A DNA stretch of 64,000 nt, taken from Bradyrhizobium diazoefficiens USDA 110. GTDB taxonomy: Bacteria; Pseudomonadota; Alphaproteobacteria; Rhizobiales; Xanthobacteraceae. Below, one piece after another: positions 33,897-41,483 of the stretch. Position 1 is the stretch's first letter; every line of letters starts with the position of its first letter. The position numbers were made by a program, and so were the translations under genes. The stretch lies in contig NC_004463.1 in assembly GCF_000011365.1 (NCBI RefSeq), positions 3,706,001 to 3,770,000 on the forward strand, in the 5' to 3' direction. A model generated the notes under the pieces. That model did not search any database, was not told where the DNA came from, and saw only the letters and a program-made list of their open reading frames with translations.

Positions 33897-35483
33897 CTAG
33901 CGCCTCCTGGTGCCGAAGACGGAGGAGAAACGGGTCGCGCCATGCGAGGGCGCAGCGGGCCGCGGGGGAGGCGGTGCCGGCGGTGGCGGCTCGCGCGGCG
34001 GCTCGCGGGTGACCGTCGGTGGAAGCCGGTCATAGGTCGTGCGCTGCTGCGCGGCCACAGCCGGCCTTGGGTGCGAATCCGTCGGTGTCGGCGGAATCAC
34101 GGCGCGGCTGCCGCCGCCGTCCTTGCGCGAGGACGCGCGCTTGAACTCGTCGCGGATCGGCCATTTGGCCTTTTCGGCCGCGACCTGGACGCACTCGATC
34201 AGCGCGGTGTTCTTGGCTTCGCGCCGATGTGCCTTCATGTCGCCGTCGCGATAGGCGTTCAAGATGCGGAACTCCATCGGGTCCATGCCGACGAGGTTTG
34301 CCAGCTTGTCCATCTGACACTCGATGGCAAAATCCATCGCGGTGACGCCGAAGCCACGCATCGCGGTCGCAGGCGTCCGGTTGGTGAAGACGCAATAGAC
34401 GTCGCCATAGACGTTCGGGATGGTGTAGGGGCCGGGCAGGTGGGCGGCGCATTTCACGGCGGCGTAGCTGGACAGCCGCGTATAGGCGCCGCTGTCGAAA
34501 TAGGCGCGGATCTTGCGCGCGACGATGCGGCCGTCGCGCATCACGCCGTCCTTGATGTAGATGAGCTCGGCGCCGCGCGGCGGGCCGTATTGCATCTCCT
34601 CCTCGCGGCCGAACACGTAGCGCACGGGCCGCCCGGTCAGCATCGCTCCCAGGATCGCGAGCGGTTCCGTCAGCGTGTCCACCTTGCCGCCAAAGCCGCC
34701 GCCGACGGTGCCGCCGATGAAGTGGAAGGTGTTGGAGGGCACGTCCAAAATCTTGGCGCAGGTGTCGACCGAGAAGAACAGCGCCTGCGTCGAGGTGTAG
34801 ACGACGTAGCGGCCGTTGGTGTCGGGCGCGGCGATCGCGCCGTTGGTCTCGGTCGGCGCGTGCTCGATCGGCGACATCTGGTAGCGCTGCTCCAGCACGT
34901 GATCGGCGGTCGCGAGCGCCGCATCGGCGTCGCCGAAACGCAAGCGCTGGTGATCGTAGACCTCGTGATAGGTGAATGTGTTCTTTGGGTAGGTCTCGTT
35001 GACCACGGGCGCGCCGGGCTTGAGCGCGTCCTCGACGTCGAACACCGCCGGCAGCACCTCGTAGTCGACCTTGACCTTGGCAATCGCCTCGAACGCCTCG
35101 CGCTCGCTGTCGGCAACGATGGCGACGATCGGCTCGCCCTTGTAGCGGACCTTGTCGACCGCCAGCGAAGGCTCGTCGTCCTTGCCGAAATTGATCAGGC
35201 TCAGCAGCGTGTTGAGATTGACCGGCACGTCGGTGCCGCGGATGATCCGGCGCACGCCGGCCGAGCGCTCGGCCTCGGTGGTGTCGATACGGCGAATCCT
35301 TGCATGCGCCTCGGTCGAGCGGACGACCTTCAGGTGCAGCATGCCCTGAAGTTTATGGTCGTTGAAATAGCTCGACGTGCCCGTGACGTGGCCGAGCATG
35401 TCCTGGCGCTGCGTCCCCTTGCCGATCTCTTTCAAATTATCGTCGCGCTCGTCGGCGAAGATGTCCTTGCGCAGTTCCAGCAT
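33897..35483 (-). CDS. Molybdenum hydroxylase molybdopterin subunit, N-terminal half with Pro-rich tail
   Basis: 528 residues. Residues 1-170 are the a/b-hammerhead domain (RQDMLGHVTGTSSYFNDH start); 171-440 are the first cofactor domain with GGTVGGGFGGK (258-267) and TAMRGFG (373-379), which differs from the CODH-type Cys loop, so the enzyme is a hydroxylase not a CO dehydrogenase. It lacks the second cofactor domain. Residues 451-528 are a low-complexity tail very rich in Pro and Arg, ending in an in-frame TAG immediately followed by the ATG of the C-terminal half. Preceded at 11 bp by the [2Fe-2S] subunit. Confidence 0.86.
   Translation of the reverse strand: MLELRKDIFADERDDNLKEIGKGTQRQDMLGHVTGTSSYFNDHKLQGMLHLKVVRSTEAHARIRRIDTTEAERSAGVRRIIRGTDVPVNLNTLLSLINFGKDDEPSLAVDKVRYKGEPIVAIVADSEREAFEAIAKVKVDYEVLPAVFDVEDALKPGAPVVNETYPKNTFTYHEVYDHQRLRFGDADAALATADHVLEQRYQMSPIEHAPTETNGAIAAPDTNGRYVVYTSTQALFFSVDTCAKILDVPSNTFHFIGGTVGGGFGGKVDTLTEPLAILGAMLTGRPVRYVFGREEEMQYGPPRGAELIYIKDGVMRDGRIVARKIRAYFDSGAYTRLSSYAAVKCAAHLPGPYTIPNVYGDVYCVFTNRTPATAMRGFGVTAMDFAIECQMDKLANLVGMDPMEFRILNAYRDGDMKAHRREAKNTALIECVQVAAEKAKWPIRDEFKRASSRKDGGGSRAVIPPTPTDSHPRPAVAAQQRTTYDRLPPTVTREPPREPPPPAPPPPRPAAPSHGATRFSSVFGTRRR
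33903..33908 (-). promoter_or_regulatory. Shine-Dalgarno inside the N-half coding sequence
   Basis: AGGAGG on the minus strand, six bases before the ATG at 33896 and within the last Arg codons of the N-terminal half. It is the evidence that the C-terminal half is translated on its own. Confidence 0.75.
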
Positions 35484-35494
35484 GATGGGGATCC

Positions 35495-35971
35495 TCAGGC
35501 ACTCGCTCGGCTGCCGGAAGCAGCGAGGATGGCGTCGATGATGGGCTCGTAGCCGGTGCAGCGGCAGATATTGCCGGAGATCGCCTCGACGACCTCGGCG
35601 CGGCTCGGGGCGGGGTTGCGGTCGAGCAGGGCCTTTGCGGCCATCAGCATGCCTGGCGTGCAATAGCCGCATTGGGCGGCAAAATGGTCGGCGAAGGCGC
35701 GCTGGAGCGGATGCAAATTCGGGCCCTGCTTCATGCCGTCGAGGGTCTCGACCGCGCGGCCCGCGACGGTCTCGGCCAGCGTCAGGCACGAGAGGTGCAA
35801 TTCGCCGTCGATCAGCACGCTGCAGGTGCCGCAGCCGCCCTGGCCGCAGCCGAATTTGGGCGTCATGTCGCCGATCAGCTCGCGCAGCGCCACCAGCAGA
35901 TTGGTGCCGCCGTCGACGAAGATCGCGACGTCGCGGCCGTTGTGACGAAATTGCGGGGGTATCTTGGACAT
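35495..35971 (-). CDS. Molybdenum hydroxylase [2Fe-2S] small subunit (CoxS-like)
   Basis: 158 residues, usual length and not fused, in contrast to its counterpart at 7586. Cluster ligands C42, C47, C50, C62 (GCGQGGCGTC) and C101, C104, C136, C138 (QCGYCTPGM, GNICRCTGY). Passes electrons from the molybdenum centre to FAD. Confidence 0.92.
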   Translation of the reverse strand: MSKIPPQFRHNGRDVAIFVDGGTNLLVALRELIGDMTPKFGCGQGGCGTCSVLIDGELHLSCLTLAETVAGRAVETLDGMKQGPNLHPLQRAFADHFAAQCGYCTPGMLMAAKALLDRNPAPSRAEVVEAISGNICRCTGYEPIIDAILAASGSRASA

Positions 35972-35999
35972 GACGACCTATTCCCTGTCTATTCTTGAT

Positions 36000-36818
36000 C
36001 TATTCCTGGCCGGACAGCAGACGCCGCAGATGGACGCCGACGATTTCGCGGCGATACCAGGCGCTGCCGAGCGCGTTGTCGGATGGCGATGTTCCTTCGG
36101 TCGCTGCGGATGCGGCGGCCGCGATGGTCGCGGCATCCAGCGAGCGGCCCTCGAGCGCACGCTCGGCGGCGCGGGCGCGGATCTGCGTCGGCGCCATCGA
36201 GCCTAGCGCGATGCGGGCGCCCGCGATCCGGCCGCCGCTGACCGGCAGATGCGCGGCAAGGGTGATGACCGAGCCGCCCTTCGGCTTGATGCGCGCGATC
36301 TTGCGATAGCGGAAGGCCTCGCTGCTGGCCGGCCGGGTGCAGGACACCGACAGCACCAGCGTCCCGGCCTGGCGGTCGCGCGCCTGCAAGAACTCTTCGA
36401 TCGGGACGTCGCGCGCGCCAAAGCCGCCCTGCACGGCGACGGTGGCGTCAAGCGCCAGCAGCGCGACGGTGAAATCGCCATAGGGAGTGGGCGCAAAGAG
36501 ATTGCCGCCGACGGTGCCCATGTTGCGCACGGCGGGACCGCCGATCGAGCGGGCAGGGGCATGCAGGAAGGCGAGGTCCCGTTCGGCGAGGATGCGCGCG
36601 AAGGTGACCCCGGCCCCGAGCGTCACGCGCGGACCGGATGCGTCGATCCGGGTCAGCGCCTGGTCGTGGGCGCGAACGACGGTCGAGATCGTCACGTCGC
36701 CCTCGTTCAGCGCGCGCATCACAAGTGTGCCGCCGCCGAGATAGCGCGCGCTGCGGTCCGAGGACAGCGCCCCGGCCGCCTCGCTGGCGCTGGTGAACGT
36801 CTTCACTGTCACGGCCAT
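36000..36818 (-). CDS. Molybdenum hydroxylase FAD-binding medium subunit (CoxM-like)
   Basis: 272 residues. YLGGGTLVMRALNEG near residues 27-41 and VRNMGTVGGNLFAPTPYGD near 102-120 are the FAD-binding loops. The ATG at 36818 overlaps the stop of the SRPBCC gene by 10 bp; the upstream continuation of the frame is a shadow of that gene. Its FAD loop reads GGGT where many relatives have GGQS, a common variant in this subfamily. Confidence 0.88.
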   Translation of the reverse strand: MAVTVKTFTSASEAAGALSSDRSARYLGGGTLVMRALNEGDVTISTVVRAHDQALTRIDASGPRVTLGAGVTFARILAERDLAFLHAPARSIGGPAVRNMGTVGGNLFAPTPYGDFTVALLALDATVAVQGGFGARDVPIEEFLQARDRQAGTLVLSVSCTRPASSEAFRYRKIARIKPKGGSVITLAAHLPVSGGRIAGARIALGSMAPTQIRARAAERALEGRSLDAATIAAAASAATEGTSPSDNALGSAWYRREIVGVHLRRLLSGQE

Positions 36819-37264
36819 GATGATGCGGCCTCCTTCAGATGCCGGCGGATCGCCTCGAACCCGGCCTGATAAATGTCTTCGGCGACCATGTGGGTGATGC
36901 GATCCTTGTCTTCCGGCCTGGTCGTGAAGCGTGACTCCCAGTGCCAGAAGGTGCGGTCGCCGTCGGTGACCGGCAGCAGCCGGACATGGGCGACGTAGTT
37001 GAACATCGGCACCGGCGTATCGAGCAGGCAGTAGCTGAAGGACTGCTCCAGGTCGGACAGCGCCAGAAGCTGCTCCCGCAGCTCGGAGCCGTCCTTCAGC
37101 TTGAAGCGCCTGACACAGCCGATCTTGTCGGAGGGCTGCGCACGCTCGATCATGGAGGTCGCAACCGCCGGGTGCCAGCGGTCGTGCCCGTTGAAATCGC
37201 GCAGCACGGACCACGCCGCATCGGTCGGCGCGTCCAAAATCGTGCTTTTGACGATATGCGGCAC
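36809..37264 (-). CDS. SRPBCC-family protein 1 (polyketide-cyclase/START-like)
   Basis: 151 residues, single hydrophobic-cavity fold: ILDAPTDAAWSVLRDFNGHDRWHPAV at the N-terminus and a C-terminal helix DIYQAGFEAIRRHL. Similar in length and sequence to the next gene upstream (RDFNG, WHPA, IERAQPSDKIGCVR / IEGGEPSDKIGCVR), so a tandem duplicate. CoxG is the SRPBCC protein of CO dehydrogenase operons, but these are of the cyclase/Bet v 1-like subgroup. May bind a hydrophobic intermediate or the enzyme. Confidence 0.82.
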   Translation of the reverse strand: MPHIVKSTILDAPTDAAWSVLRDFNGHDRWHPAVATSMIERAQPSDKIGCVRRFKLKDGSELREQLLALSDLEQSFSYCLLDTPVPMFNYVAHVRLLPVTDGDRTFWHWESRFTTRPEDKDRITHMVAEDIYQAGFEAIRRHLKEAASSWP

Positions 37265-37269
37265 GGGTG

Positions 37270-37707
37270 TCAGCCTCCGAACACGCGCTTCAGCGCGTCA
37301 AACCCGCCCTGGAACACGCCGCCGCCGATATTGTTGACGAGCTCCGTCTCGCGCTCCGGCGCGCAGTCGAACTCGGCGGTCCATTCCATGAACGTCTGGT
37401 CGCCGTCGGTGACGGGCGTGAGCCGCAGGGTGGCGACGTAGTTCTCCACGCCCATTGGCGATTCCAGGATCGAATAGGTGCAGAACATGTCGTAGTCGGA
37501 GAGGCCGAGCAGCTTCTCGCGGATGCGGTCGCCGTTGCGCAGGCGAAAATCCCTGACGCAGCCGATCTTGTCCGAGGGCTCGCCGCCCTCGATCCGGCTC
37601 TCCGCGATCGCCGGGTGCCAATTCGGCAGGCCGTTGAAATCGCGCACCCGCGCCCAGACGCGGTCGTTGCGGGCGTTGACGACGGTGGAGACGTAGACGC
37701 GGGCCAT
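37270..37707 (-). CDS. SRPBCC-family protein 2 (tandem paralogue)
   Basis: 145 residues; VSTVVNARNDRVWARVRDFNGLPNWHPAIAESRIEGG shares RDFNG, WHPA, PSDKIGCVR, RLTPVTDGDQTF with the neighbour. Gap of 5 bp to it and 11 bp from the flotillin gene. The same fold in two copies suggests a heterodimer or two related ligands. Function unknown. Confidence 0.82.
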   Translation of the reverse strand: MARVYVSTVVNARNDRVWARVRDFNGLPNWHPAIAESRIEGGEPSDKIGCVRDFRLRNGDRIREKLLGLSDYDMFCTYSILESPMGVENYVATLRLTPVTDGDQTFMEWTAEFDCAPERETELVNNIGGGVFQGGFDALKRVFGG

Positions 37708-37718
37708 GAACGCGATCC

Positions 37719-40619
37719 TCAGCTCTTCTTCCGCGGCCCGCGCTCGGCCGGCGGTTCGCCGCCGCCCTCAGTCGCAGGCGGGGAGGCGGCTGGCTTGTCG
37801 CCGCCGCCCTTGCGCGCGGACTCCTTGATGCCCTGCATGTCGCGGGCTTCGCGGATCAGGCCCGGCATCTTGGCGAGGCTGCCGCCCTCGACGCCGATGT
37901 CGGCGAGGATCGAATCGATCAGAGGCGCCTGGACGCGGTAGCGCAGCGCCGAGTCGATCACCTCGTCGGTGGCGCTGCGGCCGCCATTGCCGCCATGGCC
38001 ATTGCCGTTGAGCCCGTCGACCTGGAGGATGCGGATGCCCTCGATCTTCTCCATCGGCTTGACGCTTTCGCGCACGATGCCTTCGATGCGGTCGAGCAGC
38101 TTTCGGCGGAACAGCGAGTAGCGCGCCTGATCCGTGAGGACGTTCTCGGCCTCGTTGAGCATCCGCTGCGCTTCGGCCTCGACGGTGGCGCGGACACGCT
38201 CGGCGTCGGCCGCGATCCGGGTCTCCTCGGCCTGCTTCTCGGCGAGCAGCACCTCGACCGTCTTGCGCCGCCTTGCGATCTCGCTCTCGCGCGCGGTGAT
38301 GACGCGCTCGGTGGCTTCCGTCGCATGGATGCGGGCTTCCTCCGCGGCAGCACGCGCTGCGGACTCTTCCAGCGACTTCTGATGAATCGCGATGGCCTTC
38401 TCCATCAGCACCGTCTCGACGTCCTTTTCGCGGTTGACCTCGAGCTTGCGCAGCTCGCGCTCGCGGCCGATGCGCGCCTCATCGAGGCCGCGGTCGGACG
38501 CGATCCGCGCGCGCTCCACCTCTTCGCGCGCGGCAATCTCGGCTTCCTGCAGCGACTGGACGCGGGCGACCTCGAGCTGCTCGATGGCGCGGCGGCGCTC
38601 GATCCGCGCCGCTTCCAGCGCCTGCTCGCGCGACACGTCGGTGGTCTCGACGTCCTTGCGCGCGACGATCTCGGCCTGCTTGACTTGGCGGTCGGCGTCG
38701 ATCCGTTCCGAGCGCTTGGTGGAGAGCGCGATGACGCGGTCCTCATCCGCGATCTCGATCGCCTTCTTCTGCTCGATATTGAGCACCTCGCGCTTCTTGG
38801 ACGAGTTGATTCGCTCCGCCTCGAGCGCGAGATCGACCCCGATGCGCTGGCGCTCGATCGCGTCGCGCCGCTTCAGCTCGGCGGCCTCCAGAACGCCGGT
38901 GCGCTCGATTTCGAGCGCGCGGGTTTCGCGCTCGGCCTGGATGCGCTCGGCCGCAACGGTCTTCTCCTGCACGATCCGGGCGGCCTCGATCGCTTCGCGC
39001 GAGGCGATGTCGGCTTCCTCGACGGCGCGGTTGCGGGCGATTTCCAGCGAGCGCACCCGCTCCTCCTGGGCGATGCGGGAGGCTTCGGTCGCCTCGCGCG
39101 CCGCAATTCCCGCGACATCGAGCGTCTGGTTGCGCTCGATCTCGAGCTGCCGCGTGTTCTGCTCGGCGGCGATGCGCTCGGCGGCCAACGTCCGTTCGCG
39201 GGCGATACGGGCGGTCTCGACCGCGCGCTGCGCCTCGATCTCGGCCTCCTGGATGGTGCGGACCTGCTGGATTTCCAGGGCGCGGGTCCGCTCGTCCGAG
39301 GAGATGCGCTCGACATTGACCGTCATGGTCTGGGCGATGCGCGCCTTCTCGGTGGCTTCGCGTGCGGCGATCTCGGCCTCGTCGACGGCGCGGGTGCGCT
39401 CGATCTCGCGGCGCCGCGTCTCCTCCTCGTTGGCGATGCGGGCATCGGTGACGACGCGGTCCTGCTGGATGCGGGCCTTCTCGATCGATTCGCGTGCGGC
39501 GATTTCGGCCTCCTCGACGGTGCGCATGCGCTCGATCTCGCGCTGGCGCACCTCGCGCTCCGAGGCAATGCGGGTGGTGTCGATCGAGCGCTGGTTGGCG
39601 ATCCGGGTCTTCTCGATTTCCTCGCGCGCCAGCAGCTCCTTTTCCTCGATGGTGCGGGTTCGCTCGATCTCCTTCTGGCGGGTCTCGCGCTCCGAGGCGA
39701 TGCGGGCCTCGGCAATGGCCTGGTCATTGGCGATCCGCGCGCGCTCGATGGTCTCGCGAGCGGAGATCTGGGCCTGTTCGGCCTCGGTCTCGCGCAGTGC
39801 GCGTTCGCGGGCGACTTCCGTGCGCTGGAGCGCGCGGCGCATCTCGATGTCGCGTTCCTGCTCCAGCCGCGCCGTCTCGCTCTCGCGCTCGATCTCCAGC
39901 GCCTGCCGCTCGGCCTCGAGATTGCGGGAGCGGATCTTGATCATCGAGTCCTGCTCGATGTCGTTGCGCAGCTTGCGCTTGGCCTCGATGTCCTCCATCA
40001 GGCGGGTCAGGCCTTCGGCGTCGAACCGGTTCGACGGGTTGAAGAATTCGAGATCGGTCTGGTCGAGATCGGTGATCGCGACGGATTCGAGCTCGAGTCC
40101 GTTCTGGGCAAGTGCCTCCGCCGCATTGGTCTTGACGCGCACGACATAGTCGCCGCGCCGTTCGTGCATCTCTTCCAGGGTCATTTCGGACGCGACCGAC
40201 CGGATTGCGGAAATGAACTTGCCGGCCAGCAGCGCGTGGAGCCGTTCGGGTTCCATGGTGCGGCGGCCGAGTGTGGCGGCCGCGATCGAGACCGCCTCCT
40301 TGGTGGCCTGGACCCGGACGTAGAAGTCGGCCTCGATATCCACGCGCATGCGGTCGCGGGTGATCACGGCGTCCTGGCGGGAGCGGACGATGCCCATCGG
40401 CAGCACGTTCATGTTGACCGGCGTGTAGTCGTGGATGAAGGGCAGCACGAAGGCACCGCCGTTGATCACCACGCGCTCGCCGAGGAAGCCGGTTCGGACG
40501 AATGACGTCTCCTTGGAGGAGCGATGGTAGAGCCAGTTCACGATGTAGACGGCCACGACGATCACGACGATCGCGACGATCAGCCAGAGGATCAACTCGC
40601 CGACCAATATCCCTGACAT
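37719..40619 (-). CDS. Giant flotillin-like SPFH protein with long hendecad coiled coil
   Basis: 966 residues, about twice the usual flotillin/YqiK length. One membrane segment at about 7-29, then an SPFH/band-7 domain (about 40-210: GERVVINGGAFVLPFIHDYTPV, MRVDIEADFYVRV). From about 285 to 615 an Ile (Leu at two places) recurs exactly every 11 residues, with units such as AEIAARESIEK and ARIQQDRVVTD, followed by more charged coil to about 800, a conserved flotillin C-terminal part (DGLNGNGHGG, APLIDSILADIG) and a Pro/Gly tail. Flotillins form membrane scaffolds or cages; this one sits inside a catabolic operon. Confidence 0.86.
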   Translation of the reverse strand: MSGILVGELILWLIVAIVVIVVAVYIVNWLYHRSSKETSFVRTGFLGERVVINGGAFVLPFIHDYTPVNMNVLPMGIVRSRQDAVITRDRMRVDIEADFYVRVQATKEAVSIAAATLGRRTMEPERLHALLAGKFISAIRSVASEMTLEEMHERRGDYVVRVKTNAAEALAQNGLELESVAITDLDQTDLEFFNPSNRFDAEGLTRLMEDIEAKRKLRNDIEQDSMIKIRSRNLEAERQALEIERESETARLEQERDIEMRRALQRTEVARERALRETEAEQAQISARETIERARIANDQAIAEARIASERETRQKEIERTRTIEEKELLAREEIEKTRIANQRSIDTTRIASEREVRQREIERMRTVEEAEIAARESIEKARIQQDRVVTDARIANEEETRRREIERTRAVDEAEIAAREATEKARIAQTMTVNVERISSDERTRALEIQQVRTIQEAEIEAQRAVETARIARERTLAAERIAAEQNTRQLEIERNQTLDVAGIAAREATEASRIAQEERVRSLEIARNRAVEEADIASREAIEAARIVQEKTVAAERIQAERETRALEIERTGVLEAAELKRRDAIERQRIGVDLALEAERINSSKKREVLNIEQKKAIEIADEDRVIALSTKRSERIDADRQVKQAEIVARKDVETTDVSREQALEAARIERRRAIEQLEVARVQSLQEAEIAAREEVERARIASDRGLDEARIGRERELRKLEVNREKDVETVLMEKAIAIHQKSLEESAARAAAEEARIHATEATERVITARESEIARRRKTVEVLLAEKQAEETRIAADAERVRATVEAEAQRMLNEAENVLTDQARYSLFRRKLLDRIEGIVRESVKPMEKIEGIRILQVDGLNGNGHGGNGGRSATDEVIDSALRYRVQAPLIDSILADIGVEGGSLAKMPGLIREARDMQGIKESARKGGGDKPAASPPATEGGGEPPAERGPRKKS

Positions 40620-40646
40620 CTTGTCCTCCCTCGAACCTTAAAGGCG

Positions 40647-41480
40647 TTATCGCGCGCCGATCGCCTTGAATTGACGCACCTGTTCCGTCAGGGCCCTCTC
40701 CACGGGCAGTCGCTCCATCGAGGACGCGCCGTAGAAACCGTGACAGTTGCGGGTGTTCTTCATGATGAAATCGGCGTCGGCGGGATCGGCGATCGGCCCG
40801 CCATGCGCGAGCACCAGAATCTCCGGATTGACGCTGAGCGCGGCCGAGGCCCAGGTGTCGATGCGCGCCGCGCAGTCCTGCAATTTCGGCGCGGTCTGCG
40901 CCCCGATCGTGCCGCCGGTGGTGAGCCCGAGATGGCAGACGATGATGTCTGCCCCGGCGATCGCCATCGCGGCGGCTTCCTTCTCGCTGAAGACGTAGGG
41001 CGTGGTCAGCAGGTCCTTCTCGCGCGCCTTCGCGATCATGTCGATCTCGAGCGCATAGGACATCCCGGTCTCTTCGAGATTGGCGCGGAACACGCCGTCG
41101 ATCAGGCCGACGGTCGGAAAGTTCTGCACGCCGGCGAAGCCGAGCGCCTTCAACTGGTCGAGGAACACGTCCATGTCGCGGAACGGATCGGTGCCGTTGA
41201 CGCCGGCGAGCACCGGCGTCTTGCTGACGACGGGCAGCACTTCGCCGGCCATCTCCAGCACGATGGCGTTGGCATCGCCGTACGGCATGAGCCCCGCGAG
41301 CGAGCCGCGGCCAGCCATGCGGTAGCGGCCGGAATTGTAGATGACGATGAGATCGACGCCGCCGGCCTCCTCGCATTTGGCCGACAGCCCGGTGCCGGCG
41401 CCGCCGCCGACGATCGGCTCGCCCCGCCTGGCCATGCCGCGAAATCGCCTCAGGAGTGCTGCGCGCTCAAACCTGGCCAT
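40647..41480 (-). CDS. TIM-barrel PEP-hydrolase/Tm-1 C-terminal-domain family protein
   Basis: 277 residues, PF09370 type. [41 protein letters not shown] at the N-terminus and [36 protein letters not shown] are diagnostic. In tomato Tm-1 and many fungal homologues the same TIM barrel follows a UPF0261 domain in one polypeptide; here it is a separate gene 3 bp downstream of a gene that carries the UPF0261 domain. Catalysis in this family is not settled. Starts at ATG 41480. Confidence 0.83.
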   Translation of the reverse strand: MARFERAALLRRFRGMARRGEPIVGGGAGTGLSAKCEEAGGVDLIVIYNSGRYRMAGRGSLAGLMPYGDANAIVLEMAGEVLPVVSKTPVLAGVNGTDPFRDMDVFLDQLKALGFAGVQNFPTVGLIDGVFRANLEETGMSYALEIDMIAKAREKDLLTTPYVFSEKEAAAMAIAGADIIVCHLGLTTGGTIGAQTAPKLQDCAARIDTWASAALSVNPEILVLAHGGPIADPADADFIMKNTRNCHGFYGASSMERLPVERALTEQVRQFKAIGAR

Positions 41481-41483
41481 CGG

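Noticed and set aside
33897-35483. Identification of this operon's enzyme as CO dehydrogenase because of CoxD/E/S/M-like genes
   Set aside because: The active-site loop is TAMRGFG, without the Cys-bearing AYxCSFR motif of form I CO dehydrogenase.
33186-35552. Plus-strand open frame of 788 codons opposite the split hydroxylase
   Set aside because: Asp/His/Arg-rich shadow; it would not explain the cofactor motifs on the other strand. It also does not explain the TAG-ATG break.
37995-40505. Plus-strand frames (836 codons, and another Ser/Arg-rich frame at 38392-40149) opposite the flotillin gene
   Set aside because: Their repeats are simply the antisense of the hendecad codons, so no independent protein is likely.
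37719-40619. Tandem DNA repeats of 33 and 132 bp that might be a CRISPR or satellite array
   Set aside because: The periodicity is a protein-level hendecad pattern within one open frame, with diverged units and no constant repeat/spacer alternation.
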